From Suillus spraguei (taxonomy: Eukaryota; Basidiomycota; Agaricomycetes; Boletales; Suillaceae), in NCBI GenBank assembly GCA_016800925.1, contig JABCPU010000010.1:124001-188000 (forward strand): a DNA stretch of 64,000 nt, given 5' to 3'. The translations under genes and the position numbers were made by a program. Below are positions 36,817-49,363 of this stretch, piece after piece. The notes below the pieces were generated by a model. That model saw only the letters and a program-made list of their open reading frames with translations, had not been told where the DNA came from and ran no database searches. The stretch's first letter is position 1. Each line of letters opens with the position of its first letter.

Positions 36817-37852
36817 ATGTCCGCAGAGGTTCTTACTGAGGAGTTTGAGGTTTATTCCTCTTGTTGCAGAGCTTCGTGTTGTGCTCAATGCATGTTTAGG
36901 TACTCGAATCCATATACCCAACAGAACTTTCCAGTTTGTCCTTACCGATCTTTACCACAAATCAATTCACTAAGACCCTTACCAAGTTGTTTCGGACAGG
37001 GAGATCCAGATCGATGTCGAGCCTGATGAAACGATAGATGGTGATCACCCCTGTGAGATTTGTCGTCAAACCTCACCATTACACAGTCCTGAAATCTTAT
37101 GAACAGTCAAACTACAGCTATCCGTCCATTACCCCGATAATTACCCTGACAGCCTGCCTCACCTGACGTTGGGAGCGATCGAGGGTGAACTCGAAGACAC
37201 TGAGCATGAAACGCTGCTGGAGAGTCTTACGGAAGTCGTGGGTGACGTCTTTAGGATGCTATGACGCATCTCATGGCGATCGATAGGGCGAAGAAAATCT
37301 CGGCATGGCTATGACATTCACCCTTGTCTCTTATCTAAGAGAACAGATGGCATCCCTCGTTCGTAAAAGGGCAGATCAACTCATGGCTGAGGAAGCAGAG
37401 AAGGAACGCCTGATAATTGAGGTAAAATCAGGTGTGCTACTTGGACTACAATGAATTCACATTACCAGGCGGAAGAAGCGAGGACTCGCGGAACCCCAGT
37501 TACAGTGGAGTCGTTTAAGGCATGGAAGATTAAGTTTACCCGCGAGATGGTGCAAAGGAAGGCAAAAGACGAAGAGGAAAGGCTACGCGCACTCTCGCCG
37601 AAAGACAGGGAAGAATGGAAACGTGCAGCGACGCGACCTACTGGTAACTCGGAGTCTGGTATGTTTTGACATCTTTCTGATTTTTTATCAGGTCGTCAAT
37701 TATTTGAGAAAAACAAGAACTTGGAGCACGATGATGACAGTTTTGTGGAAGAAGGCACCGTTTCCGTTGATATTAGCCAGTACGACAGGAGCCAGCTGCG
37801 CGCACATGAAGATGACGATGATGATGGAGTGCATTTTAGTGATAGTGATTAG
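36817..37852 (+). CDS. GIR2: RWD-domain protein Gir2/RWDD1
   Basis: Cytosolic RWD protein that, in yeast, binds Gcn1 and the DRG-family GTPase Rbg2 and dampens the Gcn2 stress pathway. The ATG at 36817 starts MSAEVLTEEFE. An intron leads to VLESIYPTELS, then EIQIDVEPDETIDGDHP, then KLQLSVHYPDNYPDSLPHLT, which is the RWD core with its YPxxxP turn. Later exons read EEARTRGTPVTVESFKAWK and KDREEWKRAATRPTG, and the tail ends in a run of acidic residues (EDDDDDGVHFSDSD) with the stop at 37852. Five or six short introns all keep frame. The presence of GCN3 in the same window is notable because both touch eIF2 stress signalling, but they are 8 kb apart and probably unlinked in function. Confidence 0.92.
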
Positions 37853-37892
37853 AATAAAATAAGAAATCTGACAGTATATCTGCTTCCTCAGA

Positions 37893-39610
37893 TTACAACC
37901 CGGCCAGCAACCCTGCCTCTCCCTCTGTACCAATAACAATATCGCTTCCATCTAATTCTTTGCACCCCAGCCTCTCAACACCAACCTCTTTCAGAAAACC
38001 GCCCTCCTCATGCAATGGTCGCCAATGTGGAGGCGAACGAACAAAGTCTTCTCCGGTTGCACGCAGCCATTCAAACACCGGACGCTTGATCCATCGTCTG
38101 ACCTGCCCCCACCCCTCGTCTAGTTCGAACCATCCCAGATGCCCACCGCAAGGTGTCAGGGCCATGATTACCCATCCACTACATTCCGCGTCCATTGGCA
38201 CATCCTGAACCACAGGGTCATCTGCAGCGTTGATGGCTAGGAGTGGGATTTTGATGTCGTGAAGCACCTTGTGGCTTGATGAATATTCATAATAATCATT
38301 TGCTGATGCGAAGGGCCAGGGAGGCGAAGAACCGCCACCAATTCTCGTGAAGTGTTCGTCAAATGCGCCGATCGTGGGTTTAGTGAGGGCGATAGTCACA
38401 GCGGCAGCTTTAGCGACATCGTGATCGGAGGCAAACGTGCTAACATGCCGCTTCAGAAGATTAACCAAATTTCGGCCCATGCCTTTCGAGTAAAGATGAC
38501 GTCCTATATACGTGCCCAAGAGCCTGGCCGGCGTCAGGAAACGGATCCGTAAGAAAAATACTGGACTTACTTAGAAGCATTCGCCGCCAAATTCCAGGGC
38601 TTCCTTGATAAATGAAATTGTCACCGTTCAAGCTTAAACCTGCGAAGAACGTACACATCCGAGAACACATGCTGATTTCAAACGGCTACGTTCTCCTTCC
38701 TCCGCGACATACCGTGTCATAACGTTCGCTCCAAGAGAAAAAGAAAGTCCCAATAAAGGCGCCTCTGGGTATCGGTGAGATATGTAGAATAAAGCTTGAC
38801 GGAGATCATCTGTATGGCCAGCGGAGTAAAGCTGTGGGCTCGTGACTGGGACTCCTGCGCCTGCGGGACGATCAACGTCAATGACAATGTTTGTGGGTCC
38901 ATTGAGAATAGGGACTAACATCCGCGGAAATTAACCACGACTGCACGATATCCAAGTCCGCCCTGGTGGACCGGCATGCACGCGGGAGAGAGAATAGCTC
39001 TCACGTACGATTCATATGAACCTTGAGAAGGTTTACATGATTAGATTCTAGCTGTTTGTCACGTAGAAGTCTTCATACCCCCTGTGAGCCCATGCAAGAC
39101 AACGATGATTGGAGTGTCGGGCGACAAATGACCATCATCCACTGGTGTGAAGTCCAAACCCCTAGTTGATATGAAGTATATCATCGAAAACAAATACCCG
39201 AAATGAACTTACACGGTTCCGCCATCGAGCAGGCGAAGCAGGGTTCTAAGTTATCGTATTAGAGTGCATTGTCGAACGTTTATGTGAATATCATCACCGT
39301 TTATACACCACTTTATCTCTAACTGAAAAGTCTCCACAGACGCAATAGAGAGTCTGCATGTGGCCGCTGACTTCGCATGAACAACCTGTAAACTTAATAA
39401 TAATAATGATATTTTGGCGTACTTGGGTAACCACCATGCGGGACGGAACTCCGAATAGAGTGAGGGGCATCGTCGCTCCACGAAATCACGTAGAAAAATA
39501 CTTGTTGTGTTCGAGTGGTGTTCTTTTGTGGCTACCTGAGCAGATGATTGTTTCGGATATCGTATTTCTGTGGTATAGCGTGTATTCCACCAGTTGAAAA
39601 ATGAACTCAT
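37893..39610 (-). CDS. alpha/beta hydrolase, Eeb1/Eht1-like esterase or acyltransferase
   Basis: AB-hydrolase of the YheT/ABHD1-3 group, whose yeast members make or cleave medium-chain fatty acid ethyl esters. The preferred ATG is at 39610 (MSSFFNWW). Blocks in order: SIFLRDFVERRCPSLYSEF and RPAWWLP (39470-39430), TPIIVVLHGLTGGSYESYVR, then VVVNFRGC and AGVPVTSPQLYSAGHTDDLR. The nucleophile elbow is LLGLSFSLGANVMTRYV (about 38700). PWNLAANASKLLG follows a 54-nt intron. The acid is in NAADDPVVQ and the base in GGHLGWF (about 38150). The usual Gly two before the nucleophile Ser is here a Ser (SFSLG). The stop is at 37893, only about 40 bp from the GIR2 stop, so the 3' ends converge closely. Confidence 0.85.
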
Positions 39611-40219
39611 AGAAAGTAAGAATTTATGACAATGCGGTGGATTATAGCAAGTCGAAGAAAGTGAGCGTTGTTTGCAGAAAATTCTGGCAAGGACAGACAA
39701 GAGCAAGTTGACGAGTGGTATAGTAGGGTACGTAGAATGAAACCGGAACCAGTCGGTTGTGAGAAGCCGGTGCTTTTACGAGTGCGGCAGCGCGCTATTG
39801 TATTGGACATAATATCTTTGCGATATCGATTATGATTTCCCAACAGCATGAATGCAAGCTGGACTAACTTGAACAAAAATTGGTCGGATGGCAAGATGAC
39901 TGATCTAAGCATTAGCTATACGCATCAGGCAGGGAATGTTAAACACGATAACACGGAGTCGCCAGTTCAACAGATCCTCATGTCGTGGATAACATTGGAG
40001 ATCGGGTGTCTATCTGACGGTGAGGTGCAACGGAGCATCGAAGAAGCTCGCAAAGCTTGAGCTTCGGACAAGTCACGCGCTCCGTCACGCCCCTGGACGA
40101 GGCCCCAGTATCACACTATAAAGCTCACTTCCCCGCCCTTCTTTCTACCATTTTGCGCCTACTCTCAACCTCAACGACACTTTTCTCTTGCTGCCAATAG
40201 GCATATTTGGACCAATATC
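39611..40219. promoter_or_regulatory. divergent intergenic region with TATA box for the CCCH gene
   Basis: About 610 bp. TATAAAG at 40117-40123 lies about 100 bp before the ATG of the CCCH gene and is followed by a CT-rich tract. A 70-codon open frame at 39848-40060 has no support from motifs. Confidence 0.5.
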
Positions 40220-41793
40220 ATGTCGCTCTACAAGACAATGCGCTGTCGTGTACGTACCTCTTCCAAGCTCTATCTTGATCGATCTTCCGCTGACGCGTTA
40301 AACGCGTCCGCTGGGTCGCCCGCCGTGTTCACAGTATTTCGACGAGTATGGTAAAGGTGTAAAGCCATTCTGCAACCAAGGGAGTCGTTGTCGGTACGCG
40401 TCATGCTCTCTCAGCATGTACACGTCCTAAGTTGGCGATCTGCAGGTTTATTCATCCATCTGATCTCCAATGGGATAAAGGCCGCACCAACCCCGAAAAG
40501 TCAGCTTATAATGATATGAAATGCGAGAAATCCAAGGCCAAACCGAAACACAAACCAAAGGCATCGTCGACAAGTCCTTTACAACGAGGCCCTCGTTCAT
40601 CACCGCTCGTGCCGCAGTCTGACTTGTTCAGGCGAAATCATGGGGAGCTTGATAGGGAGCGCGGCCGCGAAGTAAAACCTATTCAACGTGACCGCCGTGA
40701 TAGGGATTTCGATTCTTGGGAGCGTTATGTGCGTGAACGCGATCGCTCCAGGGATGTCCGCAGGTCTTCCCGGGAGAGGGCTGACGAAGAAAGAGGATCA
40801 TATCCTTCAAAGCGATCTAAGAAAACTGAGGGGGTCAGTATTCTATGGCAGCTCTACGGATGATAAGATCTGATCTGACAGATATCAGCATACAATCCGG
40901 TCTTCGGTTATGGACTCGGGTGATAATTTCGAGAGCAGTACTTACCACGGCAAAGACCGTCTAGATGCTTCTCAGATGACTCCAGGAAATCCGTCTTTTC
41001 AATCGAGAGACGACAAAAAGAGGTCCATCGACATCGTTGGCGAGTTCTCTGGTCGTCTTGCAAAGTGAGGGATCTTCTGCAATTCATGCATATGGGAAGA
41101 CTAAGAAGCAACAGGTTGTGCAGCCAGTTGGTCCAAGATTCATGTCAGCTTGACAGGGAAGAAGATAAACTGAAGGCATTTACGGAGTTGTCTACCGAGC
41201 TTTCTAAAGCCGCGCCGTCGACTGCGATGGCGGTGACTCCTGCTTTGGCAGCCGTTATAACAAGTCACGCAAAATCCAAAGAGCGTGTGGCAGCGTGCGT
41301 TAAAGAACTGGATTCCCTGTGGGAGAGCCTGCTCTCAAATGTTATGACGACCATTGTCAAAACGACAAATATCAACTTGGAGCGCGCTATCACATTGTTG
41401 CATAGAGAAAAAGACGCGACTCTGCAGTCATATTTTCGATCTGAGAGCCCGCTCCTGCTCAAACGGAAGGCACAGGATCAATCATGGAGAGAGCTGGATG
41501 AGCTATTGGAGTTGAAGAATACTTCAGTCGGCGACGATAGAGAGAATGCAGCAGCAGCTGAATATGGGTCCAATGCACTGTCGCGATCGCCAGATTTGAA
41601 ACGTCGGCGGGTGGAGTCATCTACGTCGACAGCAGTTCCTGTAAAGGAGGAAAACGTTGATTATAGAGGTCTGCTGGAGACGATGAAGTCGTCCTTGGCT
41701 ATGCAAGCGCGAACATTGGAACTGCTTGCCAAGGAAAAACAATCGGTAGGTGGCACCATCGGTCTGGACAGGGAATTTTTAATACAGGCGTAA
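40220..41793 (+). CDS. CCCH zinc-finger protein with Arg/Asp-rich region
   Basis: Probable nuclear RNA-binding protein. The ATG at 40220 starts MSLYKTMRCR. After two introns the finger reads C-X13-C-X5-C-X3-H (C9, C23, C29, H33), ending CRFIHPSD, a CCCH finger of the RNA-binding type. A Lys-rich then Arg/Asp/Glu-rich low-complexity region follows (40500-40830), resembling SR-like splicing-related proteins. After two more introns (about 40836-40885 and 41062-41113) a helical region runs to the stop at 41793: LDREEDKLKAFTELSTELS and VTTIVKTTNINLERA-like helices with a nuclear signal KRRRVESS. The C-terminal half has no domain I can name. Splicing or mRNA processing is an inference from composition only. 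Confidence 0.75.
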
Positions 41794-42428
41794 CTGTAAC
41801 AGACTTCTCAGGATAACGATAACTCACATGAGGCAGATTATCATGCGGCATCGATCACATCCACCCGTCGAAATTCTTCTATTGAACGACGGACCACCGC
41901 GATGGAATTGGAGGCACCGTTTTGACCACCGGCCTAGACGAAGGATTCCTATCATACATGTAATGCAAGACGCCCATTTGCATCCTTTCGCATAGATCTG
42001 TGGATTGTAAGTCCAGTATGCAGCATCGTTTCGTGATCCCGCCTGCAGCAACGTTTTAGTGGCATGGCCCATGTACCCTGTATTATTTTTGCTCGACTTG
42101 GCGTTTGTCTTGTCTTGTGTCCTTAGAATTTGAAGGCACCATATTATGCATGTCATGTTTTTAGATGAAAAACGCCTTTGAGTAGCTTTGTGTGCAACCT
42201 TTGAAAGTGAAAATGATGGTAATATGTTGCACGAGTCACGTGTGACGCGTGCACAACGTTTGTGTTGGTTGTGCATGTCGTGAACAGGCAACAGCCTGGC
42301 AGCTTTGGTCGATTATCACTCAACTATATATCCAAGGCCTTGAACGACTTTTACTCTTCCGCCGTACTGAATGTCTCACGGCTCTCCGTTTAACGTCCAC
42401 AGATATTGCAACAATCGTGGACAATTTG
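41794..42428. other. intergenic region
   Basis: About 635 bp. A 155-codon open frame on the minus strand (41824-42291) lacks family features and overlaps the expected promoter of the next gene, so I leave it out. A near-palindromic CACGAGTCACGTGTGACGCGTG at about 42230-42250 contains a CACGTG-like core. Confidence 0.4.
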
Positions 42429-45400
42429 ATGAATACCGACAACATCAACTCCCCTGCTTCCACTGACAGTGATGCTGTCAATTGCTCAACTGCGAGAGTC
42501 TACTTCGGTCCAGTGCAATCACCGGAGAAGAGACTTCTCGCTAGCGAGGCCACGCAAAGACGTGCACTCGATATTGGCACCATCGACACTTTCCTTAGTC
42601 CATCCGGACTGCCTGCTCTCTACACACCTCCATCGCCACAAGAAATCACGCGCGTACCGGATGAAGGTGATGAACGAAGCGATGAAGATGCGGAAGAGAT
42701 CTTTGACGTGGCTGCTCATCTATCTCGTGAAGACACACCTGAGAACGATTCCTTGGGCCAGAATGGTAAGCTCTGCTCGTCTGCTCTTCGCAGCTAAATT
42801 ACAAACATGGACTTTCAGAACCGTCCTCCGTTCTTGCAAGTCGGATTATGCGAGCTTGCGATAATCCTTCCCCTCCTCCGCGGGCTCATCCCACCATTTA
42901 CTTTGGTCTTGCGATGAGGGATGGACGCACACCATTCCCAGATATATCTGCACCCCCAAGCCCGTTTCGCCCCATAAATTTGCGTGAGAGACTGAGTCCG
43001 TTCTCTGCGACAGAACGTGCTTTGTCGCCTGAACCCCCTCAGCCTCAGGCTTCCAATGATCAGAATTCGCCTCCACGGGATTCTGCTAGTAACATCTCTC
43101 AGCCCGATCTCATCTCATTTGAATCCTGCTCTACCCTAGTCAAGACGGTGGAATATTCTGCAGAAGCAAGTCCCTGTGGCTCTCCAATTCAAACTTTATC
43201 TTCCGGTGTAGATGATCTCCCTTTGAAAATCCCAGAGCATCCTTCTGTCATACCTACCCCTCGTGTAGACGGCGTAGAACAGCCTAGTTCCTCGGATAGC
43301 CCAGATAAGCTTCCTCAGGGACGTGTACCGGCTGACGCGGAATCTAGACCACCACACCCCAGTTTTCCTTCGCCGTTAGTCACCACTCCCGGTGCACCAG
43401 ATATCACTAAGGAGCATGCAAGAACACCTGTGCGACGATCAGCACGCCTTAGTGGGACTCCATGCCCCACTCACGCACAACAACCTTTGGAAACGCCGAA
43501 AATCAAAGAAAAATCGAATATAACAACACTTGTGCCCGAGGAGGAGACGCGGGATGAGCAAACCGCTGATCACGGCGATGCAGATCCTTACCCTGATATT
43601 CAAGGATTGGTAGAAGAGAAAGAGAGACGACGATTACGAAGACGGGGATTAAATGGGAAACACGACACCCCCAATTTGCAAAGAGAATTGGGGTCCCTGT
43701 CTCCTCAGTCCGCGGATGTCTTAACGCGTTTGTTGCCGTCCGAGCGATCTACGCCACTCCCAGAGGGACAGTATTCGCTACCACAGCGTGAACTTTCTTT
43801 CGTATCTTTGGACCCTCCACTGTTGACACCACAGAGGCCAAAGTCAAATTCTAGGCAACCAAATTCTCCCTTAGCCACCGTACAGCGGCCACTTGTTGCT
43901 CCGACGCCTATTCGTCCGAATGGGGGCATCGGTTCTTCCTCTCAGCTCAAGTTTTCCTTGACCGTTGACGATGCGTCTCGCACACCAGCGAGGAGGGTGC
44001 CCATTCAGGATGCCTTCGTGCAAGGTTCTGCATCCTCACAAAACACAATGCTATTGTCTGCGAAACGCGATGCGGCGACACGGTCGGTGGGCATGCGTGG
44101 GCCCGTCTTTTCGCGCCCTGCGTTAGACGATCCATCCCGTAGCCCCGCTAAGCGCGTTCTAATCACAGATTTCAACAGTCCTGTACGCTCACCAAATCGA
44201 CCGGCAGGTGCGAGGGCCCGGAGTGTCTCAGCGGAACCGAAACCCATCGTCTTTCAGCCTCTCCGAAGTCATTCTGTTGACCCATCACCCCGCGCCACTG
44301 ATAGCAAAGGCAAAGAGCCTATGTTCCCTAAATTCTCTTCCAAGCCGAAATCTGGCGCTAAATTGCCGTTCCCTCTTCTGGCTGGGCAGAAGGCAGGGTC
44401 GGATCTCCCGCACTCTATCCCTGAAGAGACGGAAGGATCTGAGACTGATTTAATTGCTAATCAGGCCACATCGTCATCCAGTCCTGTGAAGTCTGGCTTG
44501 AAACAGCCCTCTATTGGTAGTCGCATACCACGAATTGGCGCCAAGCCTTACGCTAGACCACAGCCAAAGAAATCGGTTCCATCTACAGCTACGAAGTTGC
44601 CTGCCTTTGGTACTGGACCGGTAAGCCCCTCTGCAGACTTACTGTTGGATTGCACTGACGTAAATTATGCTCTTCAGCGTGCCCCGCTGTTCAAATCAGC
44701 TCCCGCTGGCAATGGCAGTAGCAGCTCCGAAGAATCGTCTGTCATTGCCCCGCCACCAAACCGAAAATTCGATGGGAAATTCATAGCAGAGTCATCAGTG
44801 CTCTCGACACTGAAGCGAAAGCGTGGCACAGAAGAGACTGCCATATCTCCCCCTACTTACCCTGTGATGGTCCGCCAAGTTATTCCCGGAATGCTTGGGG
44901 GCAAGTATACCCCCAAAGCAGCACCTGAGCTCCTACCAACAGCTCCTTCTCTACCAGAGTTAAGTCCTCGGAAGCCGCCTGGTCCTATGAAGTTCCGCAA
45001 GGTTGAACCCGGAGTCATATCAGCACGCTATGCAGCACCCTCCAAACCGACTGCATCTGACCCTCCAGTCACCGATGACCGTAGCAGCAGCCCGCAGGTC
45101 CTGGCCATGTCTGAGGCATCAATCACTAGACCATCTTCACCTCCCAATTCCACCTCTCCGCCTATTCTACCAGAACCTGAACTGGTAAAGCCATCACATG
45201 ATGTTGTTGAGCCTAAAGCAACAGCGGAAGCATCTTCACATCGACCAGAGAATCGAGGTCGAGGCCGTCGAATGTCTCGACGCAAGAATGCGGTGCAGCA
45301 TGCCAACGACGTTTTTGGTTCCTCCACATCAACGCAACCTCTCCAGCTTCGACGTTCACGACGCTCTGAGGGCGACGGCTTCATGGGGATGAGCGCGGTT

Positions 45401-46175
45401 GCTCTCCAAGCCCTCACCACTTCCAACACCACAAAGAACCAGGAAATTTTCGCGAAGCTGGAAAGAGAGGTAATCCGCAAGGAGGGCATAAGGCCAGAGA
45501 GCCCCGCAATCAAGGTTCGGACGATATCACAAAAGCAGAGAGAGATGAGGGATCGACAACGACTTGAACGAGCTGAGCGGAGGGCGAGGCGGAGTGAAGA
45601 TGGGCCTGGACTGAGTGATGGTGAAGGCGCTAGCGAAGTGGGTGATCAATCCATCCTTGGATTTGATAGTGAACATGATGAAAATGATGGGGTGGTCTGG
45701 ACGAGGCACCGTAGAGGGCCGGGAGAAGTGGAGGATTACGAGACGCCAGTTAGGTCTGACCGGCCGGTCAAACGTTTGCGATTTGGGGAAGGCCCTCAGC
45801 AAGATGAAGAAAGAGATCGCAAACGGGTGAAGTGGCACCATGGGTTATCCACGGAAATTTATCTGGATGAGCTACATCCTCGATCTCATTCGTGGACCAA
45901 GGACTTTGTCATCGAGAAAGGCTGCCTAGCCCCGACGTCCAAGGTAAGTGGCTTGCAGGAACTTTTGTACTACGTTCTTACTCGTCTACCTTCAGAATCT
46001 TCGCTTAGACATGCTGGGCAATGTTTTGGATGCCGAGCAGCATCCACTCATTGACCTTCACCCGGAAAATATCGTGGTGAAGAAGTTTGTGTACGACAAC
46101 GACAATGAAGTGGTGGTGAAGGAGGTTATGCCCCCGAAAATCACCAGATCGAAGAGTAAGAAATTGAAGAGTTAG
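42429..46175 (+). CDS. large disordered basic/Pro-Ser-rich protein with a conserved C-terminal segment
   Basis: Three exons encode a protein of about 1,200 residues. The ATG at 42429 (MNTDNINSPASTDSD) begins exon 1; exon 2 is one very long open exon (about 42820-45942); exon 3 ends at 46175. Most of it is low complexity, rich in Pro, Ser, Arg and Thr, with many SP/TP sites (for example DPSPRATDSK, DDPSRSPAKRV) and repeated SRSPAKR/SRTPARR motifs near 43975 and 44130. A coiled segment KQREMRDRQRLERAERRARR (about 45535-45595) is followed by the best-ordered part, WHHGLSTEIYLDELHPRSH to IDLHPENIVVKKFVYDND (45835-46105). SP/TP and KR motifs suggest a CDK-regulated nuclear protein. I do not recognise a family. 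Confidence 0.78.
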
Positions 46176-46332
46176 TCTAGCTGCATATTCTATCCACACT
46201 CTAATGCACACTTGTTGATACTGTCGTTACTGTATCCTTATTGTCTCTGACATATTGTGTCTTTTGCTTCCATCGATGTATAGGGAATGTCGATGATACG
46301 GCGACTTCTAGTATCAAATCAGATTTGAGATA

Positions 46333-47455
46333 TTACAGCTTCGGCGCCCTGTAGTTGATTGTGGCACTAGCTTGGTTCACTGGAAGCACGAAAACTTCAG
46401 CCAGATTGACATGTGGGGGGCGCGACGCGGCCCAGACAATTTCTTCCGCAATGTCCTCAGCCACCACTTTGTGACATGTGAGTTTATGCGGATCACAGGG
46501 ATATTAAACCACTCACAAGGCTGAAGTCCCTCATAGACTTTATCTGCTGCAGACTTGTCGCCTTTGAAACGGATGACCGAGAACTCGGTCTCACCATACC
46601 TGCCAACAGCATGAGTTTAGCCCCAGTTGCGATAGCGGTTGATTTACCTGGTTGAATTTCAGTGACACGAATAGGAGTATCTACAAGCTCCTTCATAAGA
46701 GAGCCCGTAAATGCATTGACGGCATGTTTGGTTGCACAGTAGATGCTGCCCCCAGCGTAAGCTTCTCTGCCGGCGATCGAGCCAAGGTTAATAACATGTC
46801 CATTCTTCCTTTTCTTGAATTCTACGACGCTGAGTGAAAGTTATGACCGATGACTGAAATACGCACCCTTGATGAACAACTGGGTTAGGCCGATCAAGCC
46901 AAATACATTGGTTGCGAACATGCCCTCTACGTTATCCAGAGACAGGTCGCCAACTTTGTCCACACCCACAACATATCCAGCATTATTGACTGCAATCGAA
47001 TTCATGTGTAAGAAAATGAGCACGACAATGGATGCATCTGCTCACCGAGGATATCTATTTCGCGAAGATCAACGGGTATCCTCTCCAGAAAGCCATCGAT
47101 TTGACTTTTGTCAGAAACGTCGAGTTGTATGGTGACAAATTTGCCGCCACGTTGCAGGCCAGCTTCTTTGTGTGCAGCGGTACATTCATCTGCAACTTTC
47201 TGTAGTGCATCCACTCGTCGAGCGGTAAGTATAACGTTGGAACCTCCCTAGGAGATATGAGTGATTAGAAATATGGCATGTTGTGGCGGACTAGTACCTT
47301 GGCAAACAAGATGGCGGTGGCCTGTGAGCCGATCAGATCAGTACTTGTGCCTCTTTCTTCAGAGTATGGTTTATACACACCGCTCCGATACCAGAGCTTG
47401 CTCCCGTGATAAGGACTGTCTTGCCAAGAAGGCGAGATGCGTTGAAGACGGTCAT
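46333..47455 (-). CDS. short-chain dehydrogenase, YMR226C/Ydf1-like NADP-dependent 3-hydroxy acid dehydrogenase
   Basis: Cytosolic SDR oxidoreductase. The ATG at 47455 starts [20 protein letters not shown]. The TGxxxGxG cofactor motif is TGASSGIG, interrupted soon after by an intron. Then come [32 protein letters not shown], and after another intron [17 protein letters not shown] (NNAG motif). The active site YxxxK is YCATK in [17 protein letters not shown] (about 46740-46700). RVTEIQPG follows, and the last exon has [20 protein letters not shown] ending at 46333. Catalytic residues are all present. Yeast Ydf1 acts on L-allo-threonine and related 3-hydroxy acids; the substrate here is inferred. 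Divergent from the SET gene across 219 bp. Confidence 0.9.
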
Positions 47456-47674
47456 GTTTCGAGTAAGAAATTACAAAAAGGCTGGGTGAACGAGTACAAG
47501 AGATACACGAAGAACCAATAAATCTGCAGGATATGTTGTCGCGGGGCCGAAATTTCCATCGTGGACGGTCCGAAGATAGACGCGGCGGCGGAGGGCCGCC
47601 TACATACATATTTTCTTCAGTCAGTCCCATGACCTTGCATGGCACATGCTGGGAATAACATCAACGTTGCCACG

Positions 47675-49363
47675 ATGGCGAGCATCTCAAACACACAGTC
47701 GTCGCTGAACTCTCGATGGGCCAAACTGTTGGCATGGTTGAGGACTCAAGGAATGAAAACAGGAGCAGACGACTTGCTTGTTGAGTGCAAAGAAACGCCC
47801 AGTTGAGTCGCCAGCCAATTTACATCATTCGTCGGACGGCGGCCATCACTCGATCTAACATCCGTCTGGACACACAGCTGCTGGGAATGGTCTTTTTGCT
47901 CGGACGTTGTGTACCGTAAGCTTCCATGTGGATGGAATGGATCAAACTTTGCCCTGATAAACGGGACAGCCATCTTCCTTGCTATTTGCAGTGCCGCCTC
48001 GGGCACTAATGAATGTCAGGACACTAAAATCCCTCTATCCAACGTCCGGACCTACGCCACTGACCGCTATGCAAATGATATCTCTGCATCTGTATATCAA
48101 CCGTCCGCATGGAAACGAGGATTCGCTAGACCCTCACTATGGACCTTACATTTCGACACTGCCTAGGGAATTTGACAGTCATCCTTTGACCTGGATTGTG
48201 CGATCAAAAAGTGGCACGGACTCGGAGTTCGTAGGGATCCCACTGCTTGGGTACCTCCCGCCGAGCGTGCATGCATCCTTGGATAAGCTACATGACCGAT
48301 TTTGCCAAGACCGCGCTGCAGTCCGAGCGTACATGGTAGGAGATGCTTGATACTGCACCCAGTCTCATCTAAAACGATAGCAGGCTGCTAATTCGTACAT
48401 CTCTTCAAAATATGATGCCTATCTGACCAATATCGATGACTCCACCAGTGATTACATATGGGCTTGGTTGAACGGCACGTATTTTCTGTATGCATGAAAC
48501 TCCCTCATCTACCTCGCCTCCAGTCAACACGCGCTGTATATATTACCGCCTCAAAGCATCGAAGGAAGACCCCGATAATCTAACTTTATGTCCCATCCTT
48601 GACTTTGCCAATCATACCCCGAATGGACTGCATATGACTCCAGCTCCCTCGGAGGCCGACATTTGGGACACCGCACCGGTAAAGCCGATCGGAAAAGGAT
48701 TTAGATTTCTTTCGCCAGCGGATGCATCTATTCAAGAGGGCAAAGAAATCTTTTTGGCTTACGGGGCCCATCCCAACCGCACGCTGTTCGTCGAATATGG
48801 TTTTGTCAACAACTCATTAGGTGAAGTTGAATATACGGACGGTGAAGTCGATGTGCAAGATGTTGTGGAATCGTTAATACTCGACCACAAATCCGGTGTT
48901 TTCGTCAAGAGTGTACTCGAAGATGAAGGTTATTGGGGGTATGTACACCTTAAACTCTTGGTCAGTCGCCTGATCAAGTTACGATAGAGATTGGACCCTA
49001 TATTGCTCAGGGGAATCAGCGCAACCGTCGTGGCGCTTGATCACGGCATTAAGACTTCATTGTTTCTTTGTCTCAAATAACACGATTCACCATAAGGCCA
49101 TTCAACCATGGCGCGATGTCATAGCAGGCAAACGAGAGATGATATCTGATGGAAATGAAATCGCCTGGAAGGAGTCGTTGATCACGATTTGCGATGCAAT
49201 TATCACCAAAGCCCAAGCCAGTCTGGACAGTCTCAAGAGTGACGAGGAGTATGGTCACGGGTGGCTTCCCTGGATGCGCGAGAATATATGGACGCTTTGG
49301 AGGGAAGAATTATTGGTAGCTGTGGCTGTCAGACAGCGTATACTTAGAGGGGACGATTTTTGA
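47675..49363 (+). CDS. SET-domain protein, SETD3/RuBisCO-methyltransferase-like
   Basis: Protein-lysine or -histidine methyltransferase of the split-SET group. The ATG at 47675 begins MASISNTQSSLNSRWAK. After an intron (about 47800-47879) comes AGNGLFARTLCTPSSLLFAV, the N-terminal SET signature with the G-x-G-LFA pattern. The inserted iSET region includes TAMQMISLHLYINRPHGNED and YISTLPREFDSHPLTW. The SAM-binding core has LCPILDFANHTPNGLHM (the conserved NHxxN, 48595-48640) and EGKEIFLAYGAHPNRTLFVE with YGFVN (48740-48810). A C-terminal helical region follows to 49363, as in the Rubis-substrate-binding domain. Fungal members modify ribosomal proteins or translation factors; the substrate here is unknown. 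Confidence 0.88.

Noticed and set aside
38640..38700. Possible frameshift in the alpha/beta hydrolase after VLGC
   Set aside because: A 54-nt GT-AG intron joins VLGC to PWNLAANASK, and a following intron joins that to LLGTYIGR, so the frame is intact.
41824..42291. 155-codon open frame on the minus strand
   Set aside because: No motif or splice support, and it overlaps the promoter of the gene at 42429.
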